From Planctomycetaceae bacterium (GTDB lineage Bacteria; Planctomycetota; Phycisphaerae; Phycisphaerales; Zrk34), in the NCBI GenBank assembly GCA_002685935.1, contig NYZD01000175.1:1-64000 (forward strand): a stretch of DNA of 64,000 nucleotides, in the 5' to 3' direction. Position numbers and translations under genes: made by a program. The notes under the pieces were generated by a model. It was not told where the DNA came from. It did not search any database and saw nothing but the letters and a program-made list of their open reading frames with translations. Of this stretch, positions 17,227 through 27,057 are shown one piece after another; position 1 is the first letter of the stretch, and every line of letters starts with the position of its first letter.

Positions 17227-18411
17227 ATGGCAACGCTCAGCTACCAGACCGCCGGTGAATCGCACGGACCAGCCCTGATCATCCTCGTCAACGGCATGCC
17301 CGCCAGCGTGGCCATCGACTACGAACTGATCAACGGCGAGCTGCGCCGGCGCCAGGGCGGCTACGGTCGCGGCGGGCGACAACACATCGAAACCGATACC
17401 GCTGAGTTCCTGTCCGGCGTCCGCCTGGACCAGACCATCGGCGCTCCGATCGTGATGCGCATCGCCAACCGCGATTCCCGACTCGACGATCTCGAAAAGA
17501 CTCCCCGCCTGCATCGGCCGCGCCCCGGGCATGCCGACCTCGCCGGCAGCATCAAATGGCTCACCACCGATTGCCGCGAGACCCTTGAACGCGCCAGCGC
17601 CCGTGAGACCGCCAGTCGCGTCGCCGCCGGCGCGCTGGCACGCTGTCTGCTCGGCGCATTCGGTATCGAAGTGTTCGGCTTTGTCCGCGGCCTCGGCACG
17701 TCCGAGACCCACGTCGAGGTCACGCCCGACAATTGGTCGGCCCTCGTCAAAGCCCGCAACGACAGCGATGTGTACTGCCCCGACGAAGCCGCGTCCGAAC
17801 AGATGCGCCAGACCATTCGTCAGGCCAAGGAAGATGGCGACACCGTCGGCGGCATCGTCGAAACGCACATCTTCGGCTGCCCGCCCGGCCTGGGCACCTG
17901 CGCCAACTGGTTTGAAAAACTCGATTCACGACTCGCCGCGACCGTCATGGGCATTCAGGCGTTCAAAGGTGTCGAGATCGGTCTGGGCTTCGAGGCCGCC
18001 CGCCGCCCCGGATCACAGGTGCATGATCAGATCGGTTTCGATGAATCGCGTCGCAACACCGCCTCGCTCGGCTTCACTCGTCTGACCAACCGGGCCGGCG
18101 GCACCGAAGGCGGCATGACCAACGGTCAGCCCGTCATCGTCCGCGGCGCGATGAAGCCGATCTCCACCCTGCTCAAGCCTCTTCAGTCGGTGGACCTGAA
18201 TACCCGGGAAGTCTCCGAAGCCGCCTACGAACGTTCCGACGTCTGTGCGGTGTCCGCCGCCTCCGTCGTCATGGAGAACGCGATCGCCTTCGAGGTCGCC
18301 CGCGCCTTCGTTGAGAAGTTTGGCGGCGACACGATGATCGAGCTGCGCCAGAATTACGACCGATTCATGGAACTGGCTCGCCAACTCCCCCTGCCCGAAG
18401 ACCTCGCCTGA
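17227..18411 (+). CDS. aroC: Chorismate synthase
   Basis: A 394-residue cytosolic enzyme that converts 5-enolpyruvylshikimate 3-phosphate to chorismate with reduced FMN. Signatures include the YQTAGESHGPAL start, RRQGGYGRGGR, the ASARETASRVAAGALAR region (signature 2) and RAGGTEGGMTNG near the C-terminus. Length is normal for the bacterial enzyme. It lies 52 bases after the phosphorylase-like gene. The ATG at 17227 gives the standard N-terminus; further upstream codons would overlap the previous gene. The flavin reductase two genes on could supply reduced flavin, but this is only a contextual idea. Confidence 0.97.
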   Translation: MATLSYQTAGESHGPALIILVNGMPASVAIDYELINGELRRRQGGYGRGGRQHIETDTAEFLSGVRLDQTIGAPIVMRIANRDSRLDDLEKTPRLHRPRPGHADLAGSIKWLTTDCRETLERASARETASRVAAGALARCLLGAFGIEVFGFVRGLGTSETHVEVTPDNWSALVKARNDSDVYCPDEAASEQMRQTIRQAKEDGDTVGGIVETHIFGCPPGLGTCANWFEKLDSRLAATVMGIQAFKGVEIGLGFEAARRPGSQVHDQIGFDESRRNTASLGFTRLTNRAGGTEGGMTNGQPVIVRGAMKPISTLLKPLQSVDLNTREVSEAAYERSDVCAVSAASVVMENAIAFEVARAFVEKFGGDTMIELRQNYDRFMELARQLPLPEDLA

Positions 18412-18437
18412 ACCTGTCACCGAGACTTCGCTCGCAT

Positions 18438-18466
18438 TTGTAAAATCCGGCGGATTGGTGTAAATA
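18438..18466 (+). promoter_or_regulatory. Possible promoter of the flavin reductase gene
   Basis: TTGTAA (18438-18443) and TAAATA (18461-18466) are 17 bases apart in a locally A+T-rich part of the aroC-flavin reductase spacer. The -10 match is weak. A purine-rich GGGGGAGGG ribosome-binding site follows just before the start at 18523. Confidence 0.3.
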
Positions 18467-18522
18467 TTCTGGTGTTGGGGTCAAAACCGTGGGACTAGAG
18501 GGATCGGCCGGGGGAGGGTCTA

Positions 18523-19032
18523 ATGTTTGAGAGGGAAGCACCGTCACTGTCGCCGGATGAATCGCGCGCCATCGCCGATGTGCTGGGGCGCATTCCACGA
18601 TGCCACTACATCATGACCGCGCGCACGCCGGATCGCCTCGGCGGCGCGCTGGTCACGTGGGTACAACAGGCCGGCGCCGAGCCGCCCATGATCTCCGTCA
18701 CCCTTCAGAAGGCCCGGTCGATCACGCCGCTGATTCTCGATGCGCACGCGTTCTGCCTGTGCCAGATCGATCCGAGCGATCGCACGCTCATCCGGCGGTT
18801 CTCCGCATCCGGCGATGCGTTCCGATTTGACGGCCTGCCCCTCGAACGCGGCAAGACCGGCGCGCCGATCGTCACTGGCGCACAGGCCTATCTCGAGTGC
18901 GAAGTCATACGCCACACGGATTTCGACGGCGACCATGATCTGTACGTCGCCCAGATCGTCGCCGCCGGTATCCTCCGCGGCGGCGAGGTGATCCCCCACT
19001 TCCCCCCCACGCCGACCAAGCTTCCTCCTTGA
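18523..19032 (+). CDS. Flavin reductase-like domain protein
   Basis: A 169-residue split-barrel protein of the flavin reductase family, which binds FMN and often reduces it for a partner monooxygenase. The domain spans about 17-150, with TARTPDRLGGALVTWVQQ at the flavin-binding strand pair and PMISVTLQKAR after it. Members of this branch sometimes carry FMN tightly and act as oxidoreductases themselves. ATG follows GGGGGAGGG. Neighbours are aroC and truA. Partner and substrate are unknown. Confidence 0.85.
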   Translation: MFEREAPSLSPDESRAIADVLGRIPRCHYIMTARTPDRLGGALVTWVQQAGAEPPMISVTLQKARSITPLILDAHAFCLCQIDPSDRTLIRRFSASGDAFRFDGLPLERGKTGAPIVTGAQAYLECEVIRHTDFDGDHDLYVAQIVAAGILRGGEVIPHFPPTPTKLPP

Positions 19033-19135
19033 TCAAGCCCGGCACGCCCGATCCACGCCAACGCGCCGCGCCCCGATTCGCGCCCGTCGAGGTATCCTGT
19101 TGGCCGGTTCACGTGGAGATCCCCCAAGCACACGT

Positions 19136-19930
19136 ATGAGATACAAACTCACCATCGCCTACGACGGCACGCAGTTCCACGGCTGGCAGGCCCAATTGCC
19201 GCCCGGCAGGCCGCCGCTGCGCACTGTGCAAGGCGTCCTCCGAGGCGCGCTGGTCCAACTCATGCGCCAGCCCGTCGAACTCACCGGCGCTTCCCGAACG
19301 GACTCCGGCGTCCACGCCATAGGACAGATCGCCCACTTCGATGGCGACACCACCATCCCGCTCGATCGCCTCGTGCCCGCCATCAACAGCCGCCTGCCCG
19401 ATGATGTCGCGATCCGTCACGTCGAGCCCACGCACGCCCAGTTCGAGTCCATCACCGACGCGATCAGCAAGCAATACCGCTACCGCCTGTGGATCAGTCC
19501 CAATCAGCCGATCTTTGAACGTCACTTCGTCCACCACTGCTGGGACACGCTCGACGCCGATCGCATGGCCGACGCCGCGGCACGCTTCATCGGTGAGCAC
19601 GACTTCGCCGGCTTCGCCAACGCCGACCACAACCGCCAGACCACCATCCGCACCATTCACGATTGCCACGTCCAGCCCGATCCCACCGGCGCCCCGGAAC
19701 TGCACATTGTCGTGTCCGGCGACGGGTTTCTTTACAACATGGTCCGCATCATCGCCGGCACGCTGGTCGAGATCGGGCGCGGCCGCCGCGAGCCGGAGCT
19801 TGTGGACGACATCCTCACAGAGCCAGACCGACAACGCGCCGGGCCGACCCTCGCCGCGTCCGGGCTCTGCCTGGAGTGGATTCGCTACCCCGATCCCGCT
19901 GAGTCCCTCCAGGCCACGACCGACACCTGA
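19136..19930 (+). CDS. truA: tRNA pseudouridine(38-40) synthase
   Basis: A 264-residue enzyme that isomerises uridines 38-40 in the tRNA anticodon arm. The catalytic aspartate is D56 in GASRTDSGVHA (51-61), and the N-terminal IAYDGTQFHGWQ block and the C-terminal FLYNMVRIIAGTL motif are typical. Length is standard. The ATG at 19136 gives the usual MRYKLTIAYDG start; extra upstream codons match nothing. It converges with the S1/P1-like gene, 16 bases between stops. Confidence 0.96.
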   Translation: MRYKLTIAYDGTQFHGWQAQLPPGRPPLRTVQGVLRGALVQLMRQPVELTGASRTDSGVHAIGQIAHFDGDTTIPLDRLVPAINSRLPDDVAIRHVEPTHAQFESITDAISKQYRYRLWISPNQPIFERHFVHHCWDTLDADRMADAAARFIGEHDFAGFANADHNRQTTIRTIHDCHVQPDPTGAPELHIVVSGDGFLYNMVRIIAGTLVEIGRGRREPELVDDILTEPDRQRAGPTLAASGLCLEWIRYPDPAESLQATTDT

Positions 19931-19946
19931 CCCGGCGCCGTTTCCG

Positions 19947-20849
19947 TCAGTTCACATGCGATTTCGGCGCTCGGTCGATCCAACCCGGCACGTTGATGTC
20001 CGCCGACTTCACCCAGGCTGTGCGATACAAAGAGGCCGTGAACCGAACACTGGCGCGCAATCGCTCGAGCGCGAACGCTTCCAGTTCCGCATCGTCAATC
20101 GACTTGGCGTCCTGATCCGGCACCACCCCCTCCAGCGCATACACCCGCCCGACCAGCGCATGCGAACGCATCAGCTCCGCGACCACGCCCGCCCGCAGAT
20201 CATCAAACACCCCGGCCTCCAGATCCGCCACGATCGCCGCTCCCGTTGCATCCAGCTTGCGTAACAGCCCGTCCACCTTCTCGTGTATCCCCGTCCGAGG
20301 CGTGCGATCACCTGGCTCAGCCACGCGTCCGTCGAAGTGGATCGATGTGTGCAGCGGCATGCACAGATCCTGCGCGTAATGCGCCAGCAGGCCCGCGTAC
20401 GTCAAACACTTCGCCTGAATCACCGGATCGTTCGGCCAACGTCGATGCTCCGCGAACGCCATCTGCAACCGCTGCGTCCACTCACAGATCGCATATGGCA
20501 GCGTGCCCACCTTCTGCGGCTCCCAACCCATCCGATGACACAGCGCGATGAACGCGTACCGATCACCCGGCAACTTCTGGCCCCGCAACATCTCCAGATC
20601 GATGTAATGCTCCGGATGCTCGGCGGCGTAGAGCTCCGGGAGCGATCGGCTCTTGAATATATCCGTATCAAGACACACGTGAGCCGCATGATCCGGCACG
20701 CCCGCCACAAAGAACGCCGGCATGTCCGACGGCAGCAACCGCGCCGCCAGTTGCGTCGCCCGCGTGTGCTCCTTCTCATGCCAGCCGATCGTCATCACAA
20801 CGCACACCGCCAACACAGGCACGATCGTCACCGTCAATATGCGTTTCAT
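19947..20849 (-). CDS. Secreted S1/P1-nuclease/zinc phospholipase C-like protein
   Basis: A 300-residue protein with an N-terminal signal or anchor (2-22) directly followed by W23-H24. In this superfamily the mature N-terminal Trp binds the trinuclear zinc site. Further ligand-like residues are H157 and D161 in HYAQDLCMPLHTSIHFD (157-173), H167, H171, and H189/E190 in GIHEKVDG. It is probably a periplasmic phosphoesterase, but enzymatic type cannot be chosen by eye. The ATG at 20849 has GGAG nine bases upstream; an alternative TTG at 20870 overlaps the permease stop as TTGA. It is last in the transcript behind the binding protein and permease genes. Confidence 0.68.
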   Translation of the reverse strand: MKRILTVTIVPVLAVCVVMTIGWHEKEHTRATQLAARLLPSDMPAFFVAGVPDHAAHVCLDTDIFKSRSLPELYAAEHPEHYIDLEMLRGQKLPGDRYAFIALCHRMGWEPQKVGTLPYAICEWTQRLQMAFAEHRRWPNDPVIQAKCLTYAGLLAHYAQDLCMPLHTSIHFDGRVAEPGDRTPRTGIHEKVDGLLRKLDATGAAIVADLEAGVFDDLRAGVVAELMRSHALVGRVYALEGVVPDQDAKSIDDAELEAFALERLRASVRFTASLYRTAWVKSADINVPGWIDRAPKSHVN

Positions 20850-20866
20850 ATCGTAAGACTCCACAA

Positions 20867-22627
20867 TCAAATCCTGAATATCGCGCCCAGCTTCTTACCG
20901 AGCATCATCGATGCCCCGATCAACGTCAACGTCAGCAGCGCCATCCCCCACACGCCCATCGCGCTGGCGACGTAGGGCCCGTCCCCCAATCGATCGAACA
21001 GCTCATAAATTCGCTTCGTGATCGGGTAATGCTCCGATGTCTGAGCCAGGATCAACGAGTCCGACACCTCCAGCATCGCAAAGCTGAACGCCAGCAATCC
21101 CCCCGCGATCAGATTCGCCATGATCAGCGGCATCACGATCCGCCGAACCGTCCGCCATCGGCTCGCACCCAGGTTCAGCGCCGCCTCCTCCAGATCGCGC
21201 GGCGTCTGCTCCAGCCCCGCCGACGCCGACCGCACCACATAGGGCAATCGTCGCACCGCATACGCAATCACCAGAAACACAATCGGATTCGGGTTCTCCC
21301 CCACCACCTGCAGCCAACCCGGCACCGCCAAACCGCGCGCCTCGAACCAACCACCAACCTGGAAGGAGATCGCCACGTACCCGAACGCGATCACCAGCCC
21401 CGGCACCGCCAGCGGCATCATCGCCATCGCATCGAGCAGCTTCCCGCCGATCACCCTCGACCGCACCACCAGATACGCGATCGTCAGCCCCAGCGCCACG
21501 TCCACCATCATCGCCAGCACCGAATAGATCAGGCTGTTGCGTATCGACCCGCTCGCGTCCGCATCCCGTAGCGCCCCCGTCTCGCCGATGTAATGCGCCA
21601 TCGTCAAGCACTCCGGCAACACCGATTGGTACCACGTGTCCGGTTCGGTCAACGATGCAAGAATCACACCCACGTGCGGCATCACGGCCAGGAATGTGAT
21701 CGCCGCGAACGGCAGTAACACCAGCAATCCTTTGCCGCCGGTCAGTCGTTTCGTCGTCGCTGCGACCGAGGCCCGTGTTGTCGCCGCGTAGCTTCGCCGC
21801 CCAATCGTCACCTTGCCGATGAGGTACAGTCCCACCGCGATCGCCAACATCACCACCACCAGCGCATACGGCTGCGCGCTGGTTGCCATCTCCTGAATCC
21901 CCCAGAAAATCTGCACCGGCGCGACCGCCGTGTAGTCAAACATCAGCGGCGTGCCCAGTTCCGTGAACGACCAGATAAACACGATCGTCGCCCCGGCGAA
22001 CACGCCCGGCATGATCAGCGGCAACACGATCCGCCGCAGTCGCGTCCACCGAGACGCCCCCAAATTCGCCGCCGCCTGCTCCATCGACGGATCCAGATTC
22101 GCCAGCGCGGCCGACACGTTCAGATACACAATGGGATACAGGTGCAGCACCTCCATCATCACCACCCCGAAGAACCGCCACCCGCCCAGCCAGTTGATCG
22201 GGTCCGCCTCATCACCCAGCCCCATCGACGCCAACAGACTATTCACCGCGCCATACCGCCCCAACAACATCCGCAACCCAATCACCCCCACGAACGGCGG
22301 CAGGATCAGCGGCACCAACAACAGACTGGAAAATATCGTCTTACCTCTAAAATCAAACCGTGTTGACAGCAGCGCCAGCGGCAGCGCCACCGCCAGCGAC
22401 AACGCCGTCACACAACACGCAATCAACAGACTGTTGATCAATCCGTCGCGCATGACCGGATCGACGAACACGTCCAGCACAAACCGCAGTGTCCATGCCG
22501 TCCGACCGTCGATCTGCGTCTGGAACCCCCCCAACACCGTCAGCGCGATCGGCCACACCAGAAACAGCGCGAGAAACGCCACGCACACGCCGTACAACCC
22601 ATACTTGTAAACCAGATTCGCTCGCAT
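20867..22627 (-). CDS. ABC transporter permease, two-domain FbpB type (Fe(III)/polyamine/thiamine class)
   Basis: A 586-residue inner-membrane protein with two fused BPD_transp_1 domains of about six helices each. EAA loops, which dock the ATPase, are at about 183-205 (AAANLGASRW) and about 465-490 (AALNLGASRW). Two-domain permeases of this length are typical for FbpB/PotB-like iron or polyamine importers. It lies 44 bases after the binding protein gene. The partner ATPase is encoded divergently at 24526-25590. The substrate is likely Fe(III), but other small ions or organics are possible. Confidence 0.9.
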   Translation of the reverse strand: MRANLVYKYGLYGVCVAFLALFLVWPIALTVLGGFQTQIDGRTAWTLRFVLDVFVDPVMRDGLINSLLIACCVTALSLAVALPLALLSTRFDFRGKTIFSSLLLVPLILPPFVGVIGLRMLLGRYGAVNSLLASMGLGDEADPINWLGGWRFFGVVMMEVLHLYPIVYLNVSAALANLDPSMEQAAANLGASRWTRLRRIVLPLIMPGVFAGATIVFIWSFTELGTPLMFDYTAVAPVQIFWGIQEMATSAQPYALVVVMLAIAVGLYLIGKVTIGRRSYAATTRASVAATTKRLTGGKGLLVLLPFAAITFLAVMPHVGVILASLTEPDTWYQSVLPECLTMAHYIGETGALRDADASGSIRNSLIYSVLAMMVDVALGLTIAYLVVRSRVIGGKLLDAMAMMPLAVPGLVIAFGYVAISFQVGGWFEARGLAVPGWLQVVGENPNPIVFLVIAYAVRRLPYVVRSASAGLEQTPRDLEEAALNLGASRWRTVRRIVMPLIMANLIAGGLLAFSFAMLEVSDSLILAQTSEHYPITKRIYELFDRLGDGPYVASAMGVWGMALLTLTLIGASMMLGKKLGAIFRI

Positions 22628-22671
22628 AAGTTCAGCCGCGATACGTTACGTTGCTTCCCGCAAGGAAAGCG

Positions 22672-24417
22672 TCATTCCTTCGACAGCGCAATCACTTTGC
22701 GGTATTGATCCTTAAAGAACGCGGTCCACCTGCGACGGTCGGCATCTTCCGCCCACGAGAATTTCTTCCACAGCGGACGACGCATCGTCAAGAGCGCCGT
22801 CTGAAAATCAATCATGCGCTCGTGATCCGCCATCGCCCCAATCATCCGTTCGACCTGCTGATGTTGATGACGATATCGATCGGCAAAATCCGTAGGCAGC
22901 GCGCCCGGCTCATCAATCGTGCGGCGTAGCTGCTCGATCAGATCCGACAGCCCCGCGCACGCCGCCACAATGTGCTCTTCACCGAGCGTGTCCGCCGCCC
23001 ATTGCATTCGCGCCAGCGCGTAGCGATGCGTGTCATACCACTTCGCCAGACGCTCCGCCGACGGCCCGTCGGCCGGAACGTCCCGCCACACCTCCGCGAT
23101 GTCCGTCGTCGGCAGTCGATCAAACTCGGCCGGCATCGCCGCCTTCTTCACCGGATCGTCCGTCCGCTCGATCGCGACCCACGCCGCGTTCAGATCCGCG
23201 TGAATATCCATGCACATCGCGTGCATCAGCGTCGGCACCACACTGAAATAGCTCGGCGTCCCTTCCGCCAGCGGCTTGGCAATGTCAACAAACGGATTCA
23301 CCTGATCGATCATGCGATCCAGATACTGTTCATACATGTCAACCCGAATTGGCGCCCGGCGCAGCTCAAATTGCGCCGGCCCCATTGGATCGTCTTTCGG
23401 GAAATTCCAGATCGCCTGCCCTTCGACACTCAATAAAAACTCAATAAGCCGCACCGCCACTTCTTTGTTCCGCGCCCCGCGCAACACCGCGATCGGATCC
23501 GCCGTGACAACCGTCGCGCCCGCCGGCGCCACGTATCCCACCCGCTTGCCCCCGCCGATCTTCTGAGACTGATACCGCCCATAGAAATCGATGCACATCC
23601 CCGCCGCCGCATTACCGTACGATACGTCAGTCGGCACCTTCGACGCATTCGGCGCGAAGTACCGCGCGTTGGCAAACACCCGTCGCAACGTGTGCATCCC
23701 GCGCTCCCAGCCGTACCGCTGCAGGATCGCGTCGTACGTCACCCGCACCGACCCCGAGTGCGATGGGTCCGCCAGTGCCATCCAACCCTCATAGTGAAAG
23801 TCTGTCAGGTCCGACCACGTCCGCGGCACCGGCAGCCCCCGTGCGTTCAACACATCGTGGTTGTACACAATGCCGAAACTCGCCAATACGATCCCGTACC
23901 AGTGCCCGTCCGGCTCATAGAGCATCTTGTCGGCAATCAACGGCTCGGGGTACGCCGCCGCCAACACCGCTGGATCAATCGTGACCGGCTCGGTCAGCGA
24001 CACGCGCTGGGTCTCGACGATGCCGCCGTCGCCAACGATCGGCGCCTCAATCCCGCCTTTCAGTTGCACGTCAAAAAAATAATCGCCCCCACCGAACACC
24101 ATGTCCATCCCCACCCCGTCTTCCAGCTTCCCACCCTTGGCCAGCGCCGTGTATCGACTCTTGAGGATCCGTTCGATATCAGAAGTGCCCCCGAGATTCC
24201 GCCAGTTGATGTCGACCGCTTCGTCATATTTCTCGGCATGCCAGGCACTAAACGCCCGCTCTACTTCATATCGAATCTGCTCATTGTGCGGGCTGATGAT
24301 GATCAACGTCCGCCCGCCCCGCGGCGCCGACACCTCCGGTCGGCTCCACGCCAATGGGAGAACCAATACCACCACAAACAATACCGCCACGACGATACGA
24401 CCGGTCCAGCCACGCAT
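22672..24417 (-). CDS. ABC transporter substrate-binding protein, family 1, with extended helical C-terminus
   Basis: A 581-residue extracytoplasmic protein with an N-terminal hydrophobic signal/anchor (8-25). The binding fold covers about 36-330: TLIIISPHN start, GMDMVFGGGDYFFD, and the KEVAVRLIEFLLSVEGQ helix typical of iron-type binding proteins. Ordinary FbpA proteins have about 340 residues; here another roughly 230 residues follow (about 345-581), predicted mostly helical and charged. That extension is not a recognised domain and may tether or regulate the protein. It starts a minus-strand unit with the permease and the S1/P1-like gene. Confidence 0.82.
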   Translation of the reverse strand: MRGWTGRIVVAVLFVVVLVLPLAWSRPEVSAPRGGRTLIIISPHNEQIRYEVERAFSAWHAEKYDEAVDINWRNLGGTSDIERILKSRYTALAKGGKLEDGVGMDMVFGGGDYFFDVQLKGGIEAPIVGDGGIVETQRVSLTEPVTIDPAVLAAAYPEPLIADKMLYEPDGHWYGIVLASFGIVYNHDVLNARGLPVPRTWSDLTDFHYEGWMALADPSHSGSVRVTYDAILQRYGWERGMHTLRRVFANARYFAPNASKVPTDVSYGNAAAGMCIDFYGRYQSQKIGGGKRVGYVAPAGATVVTADPIAVLRGARNKEVAVRLIEFLLSVEGQAIWNFPKDDPMGPAQFELRRAPIRVDMYEQYLDRMIDQVNPFVDIAKPLAEGTPSYFSVVPTLMHAMCMDIHADLNAAWVAIERTDDPVKKAAMPAEFDRLPTTDIAEVWRDVPADGPSAERLAKWYDTHRYALARMQWAADTLGEEHIVAACAGLSDLIEQLRRTIDEPGALPTDFADRYRHQHQQVERMIGAMADHERMIDFQTALLTMRRPLWKKFSWAEDADRRRWTAFFKDQYRKVIALSKE

Positions 24418-24525
24418 AGCTCATCATCTTAACGGCTCGCGACCCCAACGTGACCACCCCCCATCGCCGCGCCTTCATGACCGCGATCTTGCCGCGACCC
24501 CCCAGACCGGTAAGCTGGTGTCGTC

Positions 24526-25590
24526 ATGATCCAAGTGTCCCTGCGCCAACTCTCCAAGCGATTCGACCAGACCGCCGCCGTCGATCAGGTTGATCTGGTC
24601 ATCGAGCCCGGCGAGCTGTTCTTCCTGCTCGGCCCGTCCGGCTGCGGTAAGACCACCCTCCTGCGCATGATCGGCGGACTCGAGACCCCCACCGCCGGCT
24701 CGATCCACTTCGGCGATCGCGATGTCACCCAACTGCCCACCGGCCGCCGCAACACCGCCATGGTCTTCCAGTCCTACGCGCTCTGGCCGCACATGACCGT
24801 CGCTCAGAACATCGCGTTCGGACTCGAGACACGTCACGTCCCCGCCATCGAGCGTCGACAACGCGCAGCCGACGCCATGCGCCTCACCCGCATCGCCGAA
24901 CTCGCCCACCGTCACCCCATGCAACTGTCCGGCGGCCAACAGCAGCGCGTCGCCCTCGCCCGCGCCCTGGTCGTTCGGCCCGACGTCCTGCTGCTCGACG
25001 AACCCCTGTCCAATCTCGACGCCAAACTCCGTCTCGAGATGCGCCGTGAGATCCGCCGCATCTGCAAATCCGCGGAGATCACCACCATCTACGTTACCCA
25101 CGATCAGGAAGAAGCGCTGTCCATGGCCGACCGCATCGCCCTGATGGGTGACGGACACATGTGTCAGATCGGCCCGCCCCACGAGATCTACAACCGCCCC
25201 ACGAGCCGATTCGTCGCCGATTTCCTCGGCTCAACCAACTTCATCCCCGCTGAGGTCCGGGAGAAATCCAACGGGCGCCTGCTCCTGCAAAGCCCCGCCG
25301 GCCCCATTCGCTCCAGCGTCTTCCCCGATGATGCCCCCACCGGCGGCAACGTCACCTGTTCCGTCCGCCATGAGGCCGTCCGCCTCCTTGCGCCCGACGA
25401 ATCCGCCGACAACATCTTTACCGGCGCCCACCTCGACACCGTCTACCTCGGCGACATCGCCCAGCACACCTTCGAACTGGCCGACGGCCTCCGCCTCGAA
25501 TCCAACGAGATCAAACCCGTCTTGCGCCAATGGACCGAACCCGCCCGCATCGGGTTCGACGCGCGGGATGTGATCGTCCTGACCAATTAA
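24526..25590 (+). CDS. ABC transporter ATP-binding protein, FbpC/PotA-like
   Basis: A 354-residue cytosolic ATPase. Walker A GPSGCGKT (36-43), signature LSGGQQQRVALARAL (134-148), Walker B LLLDEP (155-160) and switch His192 are all intact. A C-terminal TOBE-like regulatory part follows about residue 240, as in FbpC, PotA and MalK. It is transcribed away from the binding-protein/permease genes across 108 bases, and is almost certainly their energiser. A weak promoter-like TTGCCG-16-TAAGCT lies at 24489-24516. Confidence 0.93.
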   Translation: MIQVSLRQLSKRFDQTAAVDQVDLVIEPGELFFLLGPSGCGKTTLLRMIGGLETPTAGSIHFGDRDVTQLPTGRRNTAMVFQSYALWPHMTVAQNIAFGLETRHVPAIERRQRAADAMRLTRIAELAHRHPMQLSGGQQQRVALARALVVRPDVLLLDEPLSNLDAKLRLEMRREIRRICKSAEITTIYVTHDQEEALSMADRIALMGDGHMCQIGPPHEIYNRPTSRFVADFLGSTNFIPAEVREKSNGRLLLQSPAGPIRSSVFPDDAPTGGNVTCSVRHEAVRLLAPDESADNIFTGAHLDTVYLGDIAQHTFELADGLRLESNEIKPVLRQWTEPARIGFDARDVIVLTN

Positions 25591-25644
25591 CCGCGCCGCC
25601 CCAACGCCCTCCCAACGCCCAATAACAACCGGTAACCTATCGCC

Positions 25645-27057
25645 ATGCACCCCGCACGCATCAACGAACTGGTTGCCCTCGATCACCAGCACGTCTGGCA
25701 TCCGTTCACCCCCATGCGCCAGTGGCGCGAATCCAACCCCCTCATCATCGAGTCCGGCGACGGCGACTGCCTCATCGATGCCCACGGCAACCGCTACATC
25801 GACGGCGTGTCCAGCATCTGGTGCAACGTGCACGGCCACCGCGTCCGCCAGATCGATCAAGCCATCCGCGATCAACTCGACCGCATCGCCCACACCACCA
25901 TGCTCGGTCTGACCCACGAACCCGCCGTCGACCTCGCCCGCCGCCTGTGCAATCTCGCCCCCGGTCATCTGAACAAAGTGTTCTATTCCGACGCCGGCGC
26001 CACCGCCGTCGAAATCGCATTCAAAATGGCCGTCGGATACTGGCATCACACCGGCCAACCCCAGCGCAACCGCTTCATCGGCATCCGGGGCGCCTACCAC
26101 GGCGACACCACCGGCTCCATGTCCGTCGGCTACGACGAAACATTCCACCGCCCATTCAAATCCATGGTCTTTGAGACCGATTTCGTCCCCGCGCCCGACC
26201 CATTTCACACCCACCGACCACCCGAAGACACCACCGATCGCCGATGGGCATTGGAACACCCCGATCACTGCGCCGCGATCAAAGACCATGCTCTGCAGGC
26301 CCTCGACCAACACCTCAGCAAATGCGCCGATCGAACCGCCGCCATCGTCGTCGAACCCCTCGTCCAGGGCGCGGCCGGCCTCATCGTTCACCCGCCCGGC
26401 TACCTCGCCGACGTCGCCGACCTCGCCCGCCGGCACCACACGCTGCTCATCGCCGACGAAGTCGCCACCGGATTCGGTCGCACCGGCGCGATGTTCGCCG
26501 CCGACCACGAACACGTCGCCCCCGACATCCTCTGCCTCGGCAAAGGGCTGACCGGCGGATACCTTCCCCTCGCCGCTACCCTCGCCACCGACACCATCGA
26601 ACAAGCCTTCACCGGCGAAATCCACGAACACCGCACCCTCTACCACGGCCACACCTACACCGGCAATCCGCTCGCCTGCGCCGCCGCCCTCGCCTCGCTT
26701 GACCTGTTCGAATCCACCAACCTGATTGAGCACGTGAACCGCAAGGCCGAACTGCTCGCCCAGCACCTCAACCCGTTGCGCGATGCCTCGCGCTTCCCCT
26801 ACGTCGGCGACGTCCGCCAACGCGGCCTCATGGCGGGCATCGAACTGACAATCCCCGGCACCGACGGCGCCACCGGATTCGATCCCTCTCGACGTTGGGG
26901 TGCCGATATCTGCCGCGCCTGCCGCGATCGCGGCATCATCATCCGTCCCCTCGGCAACGTCATCGTCCTGATGCCCCCGCTCGCCATTCGCGATGAAAAC
27001 CTGATTTACCTGACCGACACCGTTGTCAGCGTCATCGCCGACTACCCATTTGAATGA
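25645..27057 (+). CDS. bioA: Adenosylmethionine-8-amino-7-oxononanoate aminotransferase
   Basis: A 470-residue class-III PLP aminotransferase of biotin synthesis, using SAM as amino donor to make 7,8-diaminopelargonate. VWHPFTPM (17-24) and SSIWCNVHGH (56-65) are characteristic of BioA rather than ornithine or GABA aminotransferases. PLP-site residues are D271 in IADEVATGFGRTG and K300 in CLGKGLTGGYLP. It is slightly longer than the E. coli enzyme (429). No other biotin gene is in the window, so it is separated from a bio operon. It follows the ABC ATPase gene by 54 bases. Confidence 0.93.
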   Translation: MHPARINELVALDHQHVWHPFTPMRQWRESNPLIIESGDGDCLIDAHGNRYIDGVSSIWCNVHGHRVRQIDQAIRDQLDRIAHTTMLGLTHEPAVDLARRLCNLAPGHLNKVFYSDAGATAVEIAFKMAVGYWHHTGQPQRNRFIGIRGAYHGDTTGSMSVGYDETFHRPFKSMVFETDFVPAPDPFHTHRPPEDTTDRRWALEHPDHCAAIKDHALQALDQHLSKCADRTAAIVVEPLVQGAAGLIVHPPGYLADVADLARRHHTLLIADEVATGFGRTGAMFAADHEHVAPDILCLGKGLTGGYLPLAATLATDTIEQAFTGEIHEHRTLYHGHTYTGNPLACAAALASLDLFESTNLIEHVNRKAELLAQHLNPLRDASRFPYVGDVRQRGLMAGIELTIPGTDGATGFDPSRRWGADICRACRDRGIIIRPLGNVIVLMPPLAIRDENLIYLTDTVVSVIADYPFE

